A stretch of DNA of 64,000 nt, taken from contig CAVYRL010000008.1 of the NCBI GenBank assembly GCA_963771025.1, positions 496,001 to 560,000 on the forward strand, in the 5' to 3' direction. This stretch comes from Miltoncostaea sp963771025 (GTDB lineage Bacteria; Actinomycetota; Thermoleophilia; Miltoncostaeales; Miltoncostaeaceae). Numbering within the stretch: position 1 is the first letter of the stretch; each line of letters begins with the position of its first letter. The notes under the pieces were generated by a model that did no database searches, was not told the DNA's origin, and saw nothing but the letters and a program-made list of their open reading frames with translations. The position numbers and the translations under genes are program-made. This document shows, one piece after another, positions 1 to 8,115 of the stretch.

Positions 1-554
1 GGCAGCAGGATGTAGAGCGTGATGCGCACCAGGTCGGCCCAGAAGTTGCCGAGGGCCCCGGTGCCGCGACGGGCGAAGCCGCGGATCACCGCCGCCAGCA
101 CGGCCATGCCCACCGCGGCCGACACGAAGTTCTGAACCGTCAGGCCGACGGTCTGGCTCAGGTACGAGAGGGTCGCCTCGCCGCCGTAGTACTGCCAGTT
201 GGTGTTGGTGACGAAGCTCGCCGCCGCGTTGAAGGCGACGTTCCAGCTCATGCCCGGGTAGCCGCTGGGGTTGAGCGGCAGGTGGCCCTGCAGCCGTAGG
301 ATCGCGTAGAGAACGGCGAAGCTCGCCATGCTGAACGCCAGGACGGCCGCGCAGTAGGCCTTCCACGACTGCTCGCGCGCCACGTCGATGCGCAGCAGCC
401 GGTAGGTGCCGCGCTCCACTGGGCCGAGCACGCGCGAGAGGCCCGGCACGGAGCGCCCCTCGAACACCCGGGCCATGTACGCCCCGAGGAGAGGTGTGAG
501 CGCCGTCAGCACCGCCAGGTAGAAGCCGATCTGGGCGATTCCGTTCGCCGACAT
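1..554 (-). CDS. kdpA: KdpA, potassium-binding subunit of the Kdp K+-ATPase (3' part off the window)
   Basis: The reading frame starts at an ATG at 554 and runs off the left edge, giving about 184 residues of a protein normally about 550-600 residues long. The N-terminus reads MSANGIAQIGFYLAVL, then comes a hydrophobic segment and a first K+-selectivity-filter-like stretch (SFVTNTNWQYYGGEA), all typical of KdpA. KdpA is the channel-like membrane subunit that binds and translocates K+ in the KdpFABC P-type ATPase at low external K+. Its ATG overlaps the kdpF stop (TGATG), so translation is probably coupled. kdpB and kdpC are expected just beyond the edge. Confidence 0.95.
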   Translation of the reverse strand, partial: MSANGIAQIGFYLAVLTALTPLLGAYMARVFEGRSVPGLSRVLGPVERGTYRLLRIDVAREQSWKAYCAAVLAFSMASFAVLYAILRLQGHLPLNPSGYPGMSWNVAFNAAASFVTNTNWQYYGGEATLSYLSQTVGLTVQNFVSAAVGMAVLAAVIRGFARRGTGALGNFWADLVRITLYILL

Positions 555-643
555 CAGAACCGCTCCGCCCGGAAGAGGGCGTAACAGAGGTAGACGAATA
601 CGGCGACCGCCGTGATGAGGGCGGCCCAGTCAGCGAGGCCCAT
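554..643 (-). CDS. kdpF: KdpF, small membrane stabilising subunit of the Kdp ATPase
   Basis: This is a 29-residue peptide, MGLADWAALITAVAVF followed by VYLCYALFRAERF. It has one transmembrane helix and a basic C-terminal end ending in RAERF, the size and pattern of KdpF. KdpF stabilises the KdpABC complex in the membrane. Its start overlaps the stop of a still smaller upstream frame (TGATG) and its own stop overlaps the kdpA start in the same way, so the three frames form a translationally coupled chain. Confidence 0.9.
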   Translation of the reverse strand: MGLADWAALITAVAVFVYLCYALFRAERF

Positions 644-729
644 CAGTTCACCTTGCCCATCGCCCAGAGGGACACGGCGAGAGCGGCGAAACACGCCGCG
701 GCGATCAGGATCGAATGGATGTCCCCCAC
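643..729 (-). CDS. 28-residue membrane micro-ORF at the head of kdpFA
   Basis: A GTG-initiated frame encodes VGDIHSILIAAACFAALAV and then SLWAMGKVN: one predicted membrane helix with short charged ends. Its TGA overlaps the kdpF ATG in the same TGATG arrangement that joins kdpF to kdpA. The length, hydrophobicity and coupling suggest a real small Kdp-associated peptide or a leader that couples translation. I do not recognise a family. No clear Shine-Dalgarno is visible before the GTG, and a fortuitous open frame is possible because it is so short. Confidence 0.5.
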   Translation of the reverse strand: MGDIHSILIAAACFAALAVSLWAMGKVN

Positions 730-754
730 GAACCGGACGCTAGGAGCGTCGGGT

Positions 755-802
755 TCAAGGCCGCATCAAGACACGCTCCCGGGACCTCAAGATCCCGTCA
801 AG
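755..802 (-). promoter_or_regulatory. Direct-repeat array, probable KdpE operator for kdpFA
   Basis: Four copies of TCAAG (CTTGA on the coding strand) start at 755, 766, 787 and 798. They form two identical units, TCAAG-N6-TCAAGAC, each with an 11-bp period, and the units lie 32 bp apart. OmpR-family regulators bind such tandem half-sites one helical turn apart. The array lies between kdpE and the first kdpF-side frame, where KdpE would be expected to act. Assignment to KdpE is inferred from position. Confidence 0.6.
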
Positions 803-808
803 ACGAGG

Positions 809-1492
809 TCAGACCCTCAGGCGGTACCCCACTCCGGTCTCGGTGACGAGGTGCTGCGGGCGTGACGGGTCGGCCTCCAGCTTGCGGCGCAGCGTGCCCA
901 TGTAGACGCGCAGATAGTGCGTCTCATCGGAGAACCCCGGCCCCCACACGGCCGACAGCAGCGCCCGGTGGGTCATCACGCGACCGGGATGGCGCGCGAG
1001 CTCGGCCAGCAGGCCGTACTCGTGGGGCGTCAGGTGCACGACGGACCCACCCGAGCGCACCTCCCGCATCGCCAGGTCGACGCTCACCTCGCCGAAGGTC
1101 ACCGTCGGGTCCTCCCCCGCGGGCGCGGCCGCGCGGCGCATGGCCGCGCGCACCCGTGCCAGCAGCTCGCCGACCGCGTAGGGCTTGGTGATGTAGTCGT
1201 CCGCGCCGGCATCGAGCGCGGCGATCTTGGCGCCCTCCTCGTCGACCGCCGACACGACCACGATCGGCACCTGGCTCCACTCGCGCAGACGCCGGCACAC
1301 CTCCTCACCCGTGCCGTCGGGCAGCAGCAGATCGAGCACCACGGCCTCGGGGGGGCGCAGGGCTGCGGCCTCGACGGCCTCGGCTACCGTCGCGGCCGCG
1401 CCGACCTCATAGCCGGCGGCGCTCAGCGCGGCCGTCAGGCTGCGCAGCACCTGCGGCTCGTCGTCCACGACCAGGATGCGCGCGCCGATCAG
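809..1492 (-). CDS. kdpE: KdpE, OmpR-family response regulator
   Basis: The receiver domain shows the acidic pair (VVDDEP), phospho-acceptor Asp in AVVLDLLLPDGTG, and Lys in ITKPYAVGELL. The C-terminal winged helix carries LTPHEYGLLAELARHPG and ends VGYRLRV. KdpE is phosphorylated by KdpD and activates kdpFABC. The first GTG (at 1468) would remove the first receiver strand. The frame upstream encodes IGARILVV, so I place the start at a CTG at 1492 that overlaps the kdpD TGA (CTGA), giving 227 residues. No ATG, GTG or TTG is available there, so the true initiation codon is uncertain. Confidence 0.93.
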   Translation of the reverse strand: MIGARILVVDDEPQVLRSLTAALSAAGYEVGAAATVAEAVEAAALRPPEAVVLDLLLPDGTGEEVCRRLREWSQVPIVVVSAVDEEGAKIAALDAGADDYITKPYAVGELLARVRAAMRRAAAPAGEDPTVTFGEVSVDLAMREVRSGGSVVHLTPHEYGLLAELARHPGRVMTHRALLSAVWGPGFSDETHYLRVYMGTLRRKLEADPSRPQHLVTETGVGYRLRV

Positions 1493-2958
1493 GCCACCTC
1501 GACCTGCGGGACGGTGGTGAGCGCGAACCCGAGGACGAAGCGGGCGCCGCCCGGGGTCGGCTCGGCGCGCAGGCGGGCGCCCTGGGCCTCCGCCAGCTCT
1601 CGCGAGAGGGCGAGCCCCACCCCCGTGCCGGCGCTCGCATCGCCCGAGACGAAGGGGTCGAAGATGTGGTCGGCCATCCCCGGAGGGATGCCCGCCCCGC
1701 CGTTGACCACCGCGATCTCGAGGTCACCGCCGGCGACCGCGCCCTCGACCGTGATCGGCGGGGCGCCGTGACGGACGGCGTTGTGGAGCAGGTTCACCAG
1801 GATCCGCTCGCACAGCACCGCGTCGGCCCGCACCAGCGGGAGGTCCGAGGGGACCCGGCTCACGACCGACGCCCCGTCCAGGAACGGCGCCGCGGCCTCG
1901 ATGGCGCCGGCCACCATCTCGGCCGGGGCGCACCAGTCGAGGCGCGCGACCAGCGCTCCGGCCTCCAGCCGCGACAGGTCGAGCAGGTTGGCCACCAGGC
2001 GATCGAGGCGCTCGGTCTCCTCCCCCACCACCCCGAGCAGCGCGGCCGTGTCCTGCCCCGAGACCGGGTCGCCCTTGGAGAGCGTGTGGGCGGCGGTGCG
2101 GATGGCGGTCAGCGGGGTGCGGAACTCGTGCGACACCCCGTGCAGCAGCGCGGTCTTCAGCTCGTCGCTGCGGCGCAGGCCCTCGGTCTCGAGGGCGGCC
2201 TCCATCAGCCGCCCGCGCTCGACGGCCACCGTGGCCAGGCCGGCCACCGCGAGCGCGAAGCCCGGCGTGGCCCACCGTGGCTCGGCGTCCGGCAGCGCGG
2301 GGCCCACCTCGAGCAGGCCGAGCGCGCCGTCGCCGCTCACCATCGGCACCATGAAGCCGTCCGGCGACGGGGTCAGCTGCGTCGTCCGCCCGGGCCCGTC
2401 GCCGGCCGGCGGCTGCGCGTCGAGCAGAATCGCGCACCACCGGACACCCAGCGCCCGCGCCGCGGCCCGCGCCACCTCGTCGCCGGGCGACCCTGCGCCG
2501 ATCTGACCGAGCACCGCTTGCGCCATCTCCGACAGCAGCTCGGCGTCGCGCCGGCGCTCCTCGGTCTCGCGGCGCTGGCGGCGGAAGCCGGCGGCCAGGT
2601 AGCTGGTGATGACCGCGGTGGCTGCGAAGATCGCGAGGCCGATCCAGTTGCGCGTGTCGCTGATCGTGAACGTGTAGACCGGCGGAACGAAGAACCAGTT
2701 GAAGGCGAGCGCCGAGACGAGGCTGGTGACGAGTCCGGGCGCGAGGCCGAACGCGCCGCTGATCACCAGCACCAGCAGCTGGAAGCAGACGGCCATGGAC
2801 AGCACGTTCACCTCGCTGCGGGCGAGGTGGATCACCCAGGTGACGACGGCGACGCCCGCGATTCCCGCGACGAACCCGGTCGCCCGCGCGCGTGCGATGG
2901 TGACGACCGCGCTCACGGCCTCACGGTAGCGCGGCGACACGGACCGACGGCGCGCCAC
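1489..2958 (-). CDS. kdpD: KdpD-type sensor histidine kinase, short form
   Basis: This 489-residue protein has four N-terminal membrane helices of the DUF4118 type (FNWFFVPPVYTFTISD near residue 90), then a GAF-like linker. The HisKA phospho-acceptor His is in HGVSHEFRTPLTAI, the N box in ERILVNLLHNAVRHG, and the G boxes in GGAGIPPG and GTGVGLAL. Classical KdpD is about 900 residues and starts with a cytoplasmic KdpD domain plus a UspA-like domain; both are missing here. It overlaps kdpE by a few bases. A GTG at 2916 preceded by GAGG is an alternative start. The lost N-terminal domains imply altered K+/nucleotide sensing. Confidence 0.92.
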   Translation of the reverse strand: MARRRSVSPRYREAVSAVVTIARARATGFVAGIAGVAVVTWVIHLARSEVNVLSMAVCFQLLVLVISGAFGLAPGLVTSLVSALAFNWFFVPPVYTFTISDTRNWIGLAIFAATAVITSYLAAGFRRQRRETEERRRDAELLSEMAQAVLGQIGAGSPGDEVARAAARALGVRWCAILLDAQPPAGDGPGRTTQLTPSPDGFMVPMVSGDGALGLLEVGPALPDAEPRWATPGFALAVAGLATVAVERGRLMEAALETEGLRRSDELKTALLHGVSHEFRTPLTAIRTAAHTLSKGDPVSGQDTAALLGVVGEETERLDRLVANLLDLSRLEAGALVARLDWCAPAEMVAGAIEAAAPFLDGASVVSRVPSDLPLVRADAVLCERILVNLLHNAVRHGAPPITVEGAVAGGDLEIAVVNGGAGIPPGMADHIFDPFVSGDASAGTGVGLALSRELAEAQGARLRAEPTPGGARFVLGFALTTVPQVEVA

Positions 2959-3001
2959 GGCGGCCCTGTGGTATCCCCTTTGTGAGGCAGAGAGAGGTCA
3001 G

Positions 3002-4843
3002 ATGGGCACCTGGTCCGGCGGCAGGCTGATGCGACAGGAGGACGTGCCCGAGCGGCCGTCCGACGCCGCGGTGCGCTCGGCCAACCTGCGGCGCGTGGTG
3101 GCGCTGTTCCGGCCGTACCGCCTCCGGCTCGGGGTGGTGCTCGGGCTCATCGCGCTCTCGGCGGGGCTCGGCATCATCACGCCGTTCCTGCTGAGGGCGA
3201 TCCTCGACACCGCCCTCCCCGAGCGTGACAACGCCCTGCTGACGGCGCTCGTGGCCGGGATGGTCGGCATCGCGATCGCCACGGGCGTGCTGGGCGTCTA
3301 CCAGACCCTCCTGTCCAACCAGGTCGGCCAGCGCGTGATGCACGACCTGCGCTCGGCGGTGTACCGCCACCTGCAGCGCCTCTCGCTGGCCTTCTTCACG
3401 CGCACGCGCACCGGAGAGGTGCAGAGCCGCATCGCCAGCGACATCGGCGGCGTGCAGAGCGTGGTCACGTCCACGGCGACGTCGATCGTCTCCAACGTGA
3501 CCACGCTGGTCGCGAGCGTGATCGCCATGTTCGTGCTCGATTGGCGGCTGGCCGTGATCTCGCTCGCGCTGCTGCCCCTGTTCGTAATGCTGACGCGCAG
3601 GGTGGGCGCCCAGCGCCGGGAGATCACCACCCGCCAGCAGGAGACGATCGCGGACATGTCCAGCATCGTCCAGGAGTCCCTCTCGGTCTCGGGGATCCTT
3701 CTGGGCAAGACGATGGGCCGCTCCAATGCACTGGCCGAGCGCTTCCACGGCGAGTCGGAGCGGCTCGCCGACCTCGAGGTGCGCTCGCGAATGGCCGGCC
3801 GCTGGGTGATGGCGACGATCCAGACCAGCTTCGCGGTGATGCCCGCCGCGGTCTTCTGGTTCGCCGGTCAGTCGTGGCTCGGCCCGGCCGTCTCGGTGGG
3901 CACCGTGGTGGCGTTCACGACCCTGCAGGTGGCCCTGTTCCGGCCGATCATGTCGCTGCTGGGCGTCCAGATCGACATCCAGACCTCGCTCGCCCTGTTC
4001 GACCGCATCTTCGAGTACCTGGATCTGCCCGTGGACATCGTCGAGCGCCGCGATCCGGTGGTGCTGGAGCGCGCTCAGCTGCGCGGCGAGGTCGTGTTCG
4101 ACGACGTCTCGTTCTCGTACGGGCCCGATCGGCACATCCTCGACCACGTCTCCCTGGTGGCGCCCGCCGGCGCGACGACCGCGATCATCGGCGAGACCGG
4201 CTCGGGCAAGACGACGCTGGGATACCTGGTCGCCCGGCTCTACGACGTCGGCTCCGGAGCGCTGCGGATCGACGGCGTGGACGTGCGCGATCTTGCCTTC
4301 GCCTCGCTGGCCGACGCCGTCGGCGTGGTGTCGCAGGAGACGTACCTGATGCACGCCAGCGTGCGCGAGAACATCCGTTTCGCGCGCCCCGACGCCACCG
4401 ACGAGGAGATCGAGACCGCCGCGCGCGCGGCGCAGATCCACCACGTCATCTCCGGGCTGCCCGAGGGCTACGACACCGTGGTGGGCGAGCGCGGGCACCG
4501 CTTCTCGGGCGGCGAGCGCCAGCGCATCGCGATCGCCCGGACCGTGCTGCGCAACCCGCCCATCCTGGTGCTGGACGAGGCGACCAGCGCCCTCGACACC
4601 GAGACGGAGCGGGCCGTGCAGGAGGCGCTCGATCGCCTCGCGGAGGGCCGCACCGTGATCGCGATCGCCCACCGCCTGTCGACGATCCGCGACGCCGACC
4701 AGATCATCCTGCTCGACGAGGGCCAGATCATCGAGCGCGGTTCGCACGACGATCTCGTGTCCCTCGGGGGTCACTACGCGGCGATCCTCGCGGGCGCCGC
4801 CGGCGACCTCGAGGCCGACCGGGACGACGCCCTCAGCTCCTGA
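3002..4843 (+). CDS. ABC exporter with fused membrane and ATPase domains
   Basis: This 613-residue half-transporter has a six-helix membrane domain at roughly residues 30-330. Its nucleotide-binding domain carries Walker A GETGSGKTT, signature FSGGERQR, Walker B ILVLDEAT and switch His in AIAHRLSTIRDADQ. It would work as a homodimer exporting lipid or drug-like substrates from the inner membrane; the substrate cannot be read from the sequence. The ATG is preceded by AGAGAGGT. It is divergent from kdpD, with only about 43 bp between the starts. Confidence 0.92.
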   Translation: MGTWSGGRLMRQEDVPERPSDAAVRSANLRRVVALFRPYRLRLGVVLGLIALSAGLGIITPFLLRAILDTALPERDNALLTALVAGMVGIAIATGVLGVYQTLLSNQVGQRVMHDLRSAVYRHLQRLSLAFFTRTRTGEVQSRIASDIGGVQSVVTSTATSIVSNVTTLVASVIAMFVLDWRLAVISLALLPLFVMLTRRVGAQRREITTRQQETIADMSSIVQESLSVSGILLGKTMGRSNALAERFHGESERLADLEVRSRMAGRWVMATIQTSFAVMPAAVFWFAGQSWLGPAVSVGTVVAFTTLQVALFRPIMSLLGVQIDIQTSLALFDRIFEYLDLPVDIVERRDPVVLERAQLRGEVVFDDVSFSYGPDRHILDHVSLVAPAGATTAIIGETGSGKTTLGYLVARLYDVGSGALRIDGVDVRDLAFASLADAVGVVSQETYLMHASVRENIRFARPDATDEEIETAARAAQIHHVISGLPEGYDTVVGERGHRFSGGERQRIAIARTVLRNPPILVLDEATSALDTETERAVQEALDRLAEGRTVIAIAHRLSTIRDADQIILLDEGQIIERGSHDDLVSLGGHYAAILAGAAGDLEADRDDALSS

Positions 4844-4858
4844 CACCACGCGGGGGCC

Positions 4859-5227
4859 TCAGCCCAGTTCGTCGTAGCCGGCGCGCCACTCCTTCAGCCC
4901 GCCCGGCGGCTGATACTTCGAGGCCACCGGCTGCGCCAGCGTCAGGGCCCGCGTCGCCTCCTCCGCGGTGAGGAGTTGCGTGGTGACCATGCGCCCGATG
5001 CGGCCGCTCGCCTGGATGCCCGCCGAGACCGCCGCTGCGTCCGTCGGCCCCGGCACGCGGAAGATCGCGAGGCCGTCGTACTCGCCGAGCATCCAGTAGA
5101 AGGCCTCCAAGTGGCCTCCTGCGGCCTCGATCACCTTGCGCGCGGCCTCGGAGCGATCCTCCGGCTTATCGACCATCGCCCTCCACGTCTCCTTCGAATA
5201 ACTGAAGTACGTCATATAGGTGTGCAT
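4859..5227 (-). CDS. GYD-domain protein
   Basis: A protein of about 122 residues starting MHTYMTYFSYSKETW. The core reads YWMLGEYDGLAIFRVP, the GYD signature region, and ends in QLLTAEEATRAL as usual for the family. GYD proteins are small ferredoxin-like-fold proteins of unknown function. Upstream in-frame codons exist, but the conserved N-terminus starts at this ATG, preceded by GATGGGGTCACCG. A close paralogue near 55 kb has lost its C-terminus. Confidence 0.8.
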   Translation of the reverse strand: MHTYMTYFSYSKETWRAMVDKPEDRSEAARKVIEAAGGHLEAFYWMLGEYDGLAIFRVPGPTDAAAVSAGIQASGRIGRMVTTQLLTAEEATRALTLAQPVASKYQPPGGLKEWRAGYDELG

Positions 5228-5637
5228 CGGTGACCCCATCCACGAGTGGACCTGACACGAGATGCGCACATAGCCGGAGCGGCGCCAAGCGCATCTCCTT
5301 ATGTCAGGCATACACCCGCAGCGAAGGCGGTGCATAGGGTCCCGCAGCCATGATCCGCCACATCCACCGAGGTCACGCGGGTGGTCCTTCGAGAGGGTCC
5401 TGCGACCCGCACGACGGGACAGGAGGACGACCGAGCGCCGTGATTCACCCGGCCCGGATCTGGAGGGCTCGAAGGCCTTCGTCGCGCGACTGCCGGGTTC
5501 GCGCGGTACTGCGACCCGCCGTCCCAGGTCGCTTCAGCGTCCACGGCGACGAGCTCGGCCTCCACCGAACGCCGACACGCCGCCTCGTCGACTTCCGGCC
5601 CGGTCCGACGCACGCGCGACGCACTAGCCTGTGGCGC
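5228..5637. other. Intergenic region, no gene seen
   Basis: About 400 bp between the divergent GYD gene and the deoxyribosyltransferase-like gene. The open frames here lack family-like composition or conserved motifs. It presumably holds the two divergent promoters, but I cannot point to convincing -35/-10 boxes. Confidence 0.5.
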
Positions 5638-6099
5638 ATGCCTCTCCCCCGCTGCTATCTCGCCTCGCCGCTGGGGTTCAGCGAGCCGGGGCGGGCGTAC
5701 TACTACGAGACCCTGGTGCCGGCGCTCTCCGGGCTGGTGGAGGTGGTCGATCCGTGGGCCATCAGCGGCGCTCGGGAGTTCGAGCGCGCCGCGGCCGCGG
5801 GCGCGCTGAGCGCCTTCGTGCTCGAGGTGGGCCGGCGCAACGCCGAGGCGATCCGCGGATGCTCCCTGCTGGTGGCCTGCCTGGACGGCTCGGACGTGGA
5901 CTCGGGAACCGCATCCGAGGTGGGTTACGCCAGCGCGCTCGGCATCCGCTGCCACGGATTCCGCACCGATCTGCGCGAATCGGGCGAACGCGGCGCGATC
6001 GTCAACCTGCAGGTGCAGTCGTTCATCGTCCACTCGGGCGGCGCGGTCGCGGCGTCGCTCGAGGAGCTCCTCCGGGATCTGGCCGCGGGGCGGGACTAG
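5638..6099 (+). CDS. Nucleoside 2-deoxyribosyltransferase-like protein
   Basis: This 153-residue protein starts MPLPRCYLASPLGFSEPGR, matching the strand-loop start of the nucleoside 2-deoxyribosyltransferase fold. It continues with SLLVACLDGSDVDSGTA and SEVGYASALGIRCHGF, the acidic and GYA segments that bind the sugar and place the catalytic Glu/Asp. The family moves deoxyribose between bases or hydrolyses N-glycosidic bonds in nucleotide salvage. The open frame extends upstream, but composition and homology begin at this ATG. The exact substrate is unknown. Confidence 0.82.
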   Translation: MPLPRCYLASPLGFSEPGRAYYYETLVPALSGLVEVVDPWAISGAREFERAAAAGALSAFVLEVGRRNAEAIRGCSLLVACLDGSDVDSGTASEVGYASALGIRCHGFRTDLRESGERGAIVNLQVQSFIVHSGGAVAASLEELLRDLAAGRD

Positions 6100-6169
6100 T
6101 CGACCGGGGCGCCGGCGACACCCCCTTCGGTGCGGGTGCGGCGCCAGGGCGGCGACCTAGTCTGGTCGC

Positions 6170-6622
6170 GTGTCCCGAAGGCCCCTCCCGTCGCGCCTCG
6201 CCCGTCGCGCGTGCCTCGCCGCCGCAGCGGCGGCGGTGCTCGGGGCCGGTGCCGTCACGGGCGTCGGCCAGGGCGGATTCGACGCTCCCGTGATCACGGC
6301 GTTCACCGCCAGGGTGGCGCCGTGCGACGAGAGCGACTTCCGCTGCATCGACGTCTCGTGGACGGCCCGCGACCCCGGCTCGAGCCAGCTGCTGTACGAC
6401 CTGGTGGTGGAGCACGCGAGGGGTCGCGTCACCTATGCGGGAGAGGGCTCCTTCCGTCCGGGCCACAGGTTGCGCGCCTCTCTGGTGCCGCGCTCGCGGC
6501 CGCTCTGCGGCACATACCTGGCCACGCTGACCGTCAGCAACGACGCCCGGATCCTGACCTCGCGGGTGCGCTCCCTGACGCGTCGCACGAAATGCGTCGC
6601 CACGGACATCCGCCGAAAGTAG
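6170..6622 (+). CDS. Secreted protein of unknown function
   Basis: A 150-residue protein from a GTG start. The first 33 residues form a signal peptide: basic SRRPLPSRLARR, then an Ala/Leu-rich hydrophobic core. The mature part is beta-rich, with four spaced Cys that could form two disulfides, and segments such as DVSWTARDPGSSQLLYDL that resemble an Ig/fibronectin-like extracellular fold. I do not recognise the family. It stands alone between the deoxyribosyltransferase-like gene and a long intergenic stretch. Confidence 0.6.
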   Translation: MSRRPLPSRLARRACLAAAAAAVLGAGAVTGVGQGGFDAPVITAFTARVAPCDESDFRCIDVSWTARDPGSSQLLYDLVVEHARGRVTYAGEGSFRPGHRLRASLVPRSRPLCGTYLATLTVSNDARILTSRVRSLTRRTKCVATDIRRK

Positions 6623-7228
6623 GGGTCGTAACCCTCCGATCCGACCCTTGACGGCGCGGCCATTTGAGGCCAAGGTCGTTGTAACGAGCGTGAGCCCCGG
6701 GGCACCGCTTCATCCGGCGCTTGCACGCTCGAACCGTGGGAATCGAGCGTGATCGAGATGCTCCGGATCAAGCGACACCGCCACGCAGACATCGTCTCTC
6801 GATGGGCGATATGCCCGGGGAGAACGGCCGAGCCGTCGCACGGCTCACGGTTGGCGGACACGTCGCTCGAGGCGGGCGGCCTCTCGAGACGTCCCGATGA
6901 TCCCAACGCGCGTCGAAATGCGACGCACCCGGGTCGATCACATCCACGCGGCCGAATGAGCATCGCCCGATGGGGCGCGCGGGTCGCAGGGAGGTAACGC
7001 CTATGGATGCCGCGATGCAGGACGGTCTCGCTACCTGATCGAGGGTGGCGGGTTCGTCCGTCAATGACACAACGAGACGCCCGGCCACGCGGCGGAACCA
7101 ACGAACCGCCGACGGCTCGGACGTTGCAGCAGGAACTGACGAAGGGGCCGTTCGGCGCGGGTACTGTCGGGCGGCCCCGGGGTGGTTTCCGCGGCCCCGC
7201 CCACGCCTCGCGTCCGACGACCGGGCAT
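6623..7228. other. Intergenic region of about 600 bp, only short repeats seen
   Basis: This lies between the convergent secreted-protein and PAP2 genes. The open frames on both strands have no recognisable domains and look like chance frames in GC-rich DNA. The only structure noted is a set of CGAGCGTG repeats, listed separately. Confidence 0.5.
6724..6751. repeat. Inverted repeat CACGCTCGA / TCGAGCGTG
   Basis: Nine-bp perfect arms at 6724-6732 and 6743-6751 flank a 10-nt loop. A third copy of CGAGCGTG lies at 6685-6692. There is no T-run, and the nearest gene ends about 100 bp away, so it is not a textbook terminator. It could be a protein-binding palindrome. Confidence 0.45.
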
Positions 7229-8086
7229 CTACGTGGCGGGCGGCCTCGCGGACCGGGCCGACGCGAGCGCGGTGCCCGAAGCGACCTTCGCGGGACGCAG
7301 CGCCCCGCCCACGGTCCGCGCGAGCGCGTGAGTCGACGGGATCGCGGCCCGGATCGCGGCCAGAATGGCGATCGCGACGATGCCGTCCAGCCACCAGTGG
7401 TTGGCGGTCACCACCACGACCAGGATCGTCACGACGGGGTGGGCGAGCACCCACCAGCGCCACCGGCTGGTGCTGACGCTCACCACGGCCCACCCGATCA
7501 GCACGGCCCATGCCACATGGACCGACGGCATCGCCGACAGCTGCGCCGGGCCCGGCGAGCCAACCGGGCCGTACACCGAGTCACCGAAGGCGTAGGCCGT
7601 GTCGACGAACCCCAGATCGCCGAACATGCGCGGCGGGGCGACCGGCACCAGTTGGATCAGGAAGCAGGCGCCCGTGAGCAGCGCGAGCGAGGTCCGCCAG
7701 GTGGGGTAGCGATCGCGGTGGCGGAAGAAGAGCCAGATCAGGAACACGATCAGCGCCGGCACGTGGACCAGCGCGTAGAACTGATTGCAGGCGCGCACGA
7801 TCAGGTCGTGGCCGAGGACCAGTTTCTGCATCCCGACCTCGCTGGGCAGACCGACGTCCTGCTCGAAGTGCCAGATCGCCAGGCCCCGGTCCATGGCGCC
7901 GTCGACCTGCCTCAGTGAGAGCTGCCCGAGTAGCGCCCAAAGGGCGTAGAGGCCCAGCACCAGCGCGGCCTCGCGGGCGAAGGCGGCGAGCGCGCGCCAC
8001 CGGCGGCCGGCCGGGCGCCAGACCAGGCCGATCACCAACAGCGGGATCGCCGCGGTGATCGCGTCTTTCCACGGCAGCCAGCCCAT
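7229..8086 (-). CDS. PAP2-family (AUR1-like) membrane phosphatase/transferase
   Basis: A 285-residue protein with about six membrane helices. Catalytic motifs are VAPPRMFGDLGF, then AMPSVHVAW (PSxH) and ANHWWLDG (HxxxD-type base). This is the PAP2_3 pattern shared with inositol-phosphoceramide synthases and related bacterial lipid phosphotransferases. It probably acts on lipid phosphates or polyol-phosphate transfer at the outer face of the membrane. It is a single gene, just downstream in reading direction of the aldo/keto reductase. Confidence 0.83.
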   Translation of the reverse strand: MGWLPWKDAITAAIPLLVIGLVWRPAGRRWRALAAFAREAALVLGLYALWALLGQLSLRQVDGAMDRGLAIWHFEQDVGLPSEVGMQKLVLGHDLIVRACNQFYALVHVPALIVFLIWLFFRHRDRYPTWRTSLALLTGACFLIQLVPVAPPRMFGDLGFVDTAYAFGDSVYGPVGSPGPAQLSAMPSVHVAWAVLIGWAVVSVSTSRWRWWVLAHPVVTILVVVVTANHWWLDGIVAIAILAAIRAAIPSTHALARTVGGALRPAKVASGTALASARSARPPAT

Positions 8087-8115
8087 TGGGCAACGCTACC
8101 GCCTGGCGCCGATCG

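Noticed and set aside
2921..4849. A 642-codon open frame on the minus strand opposite the ABC exporter
   Set aside because: It is the antisense of a clearly conserved ABC transporter; its product is rich in Arg, His, Gly and Asp with no domain pattern, as expected from GC-rich third-position shadowing.
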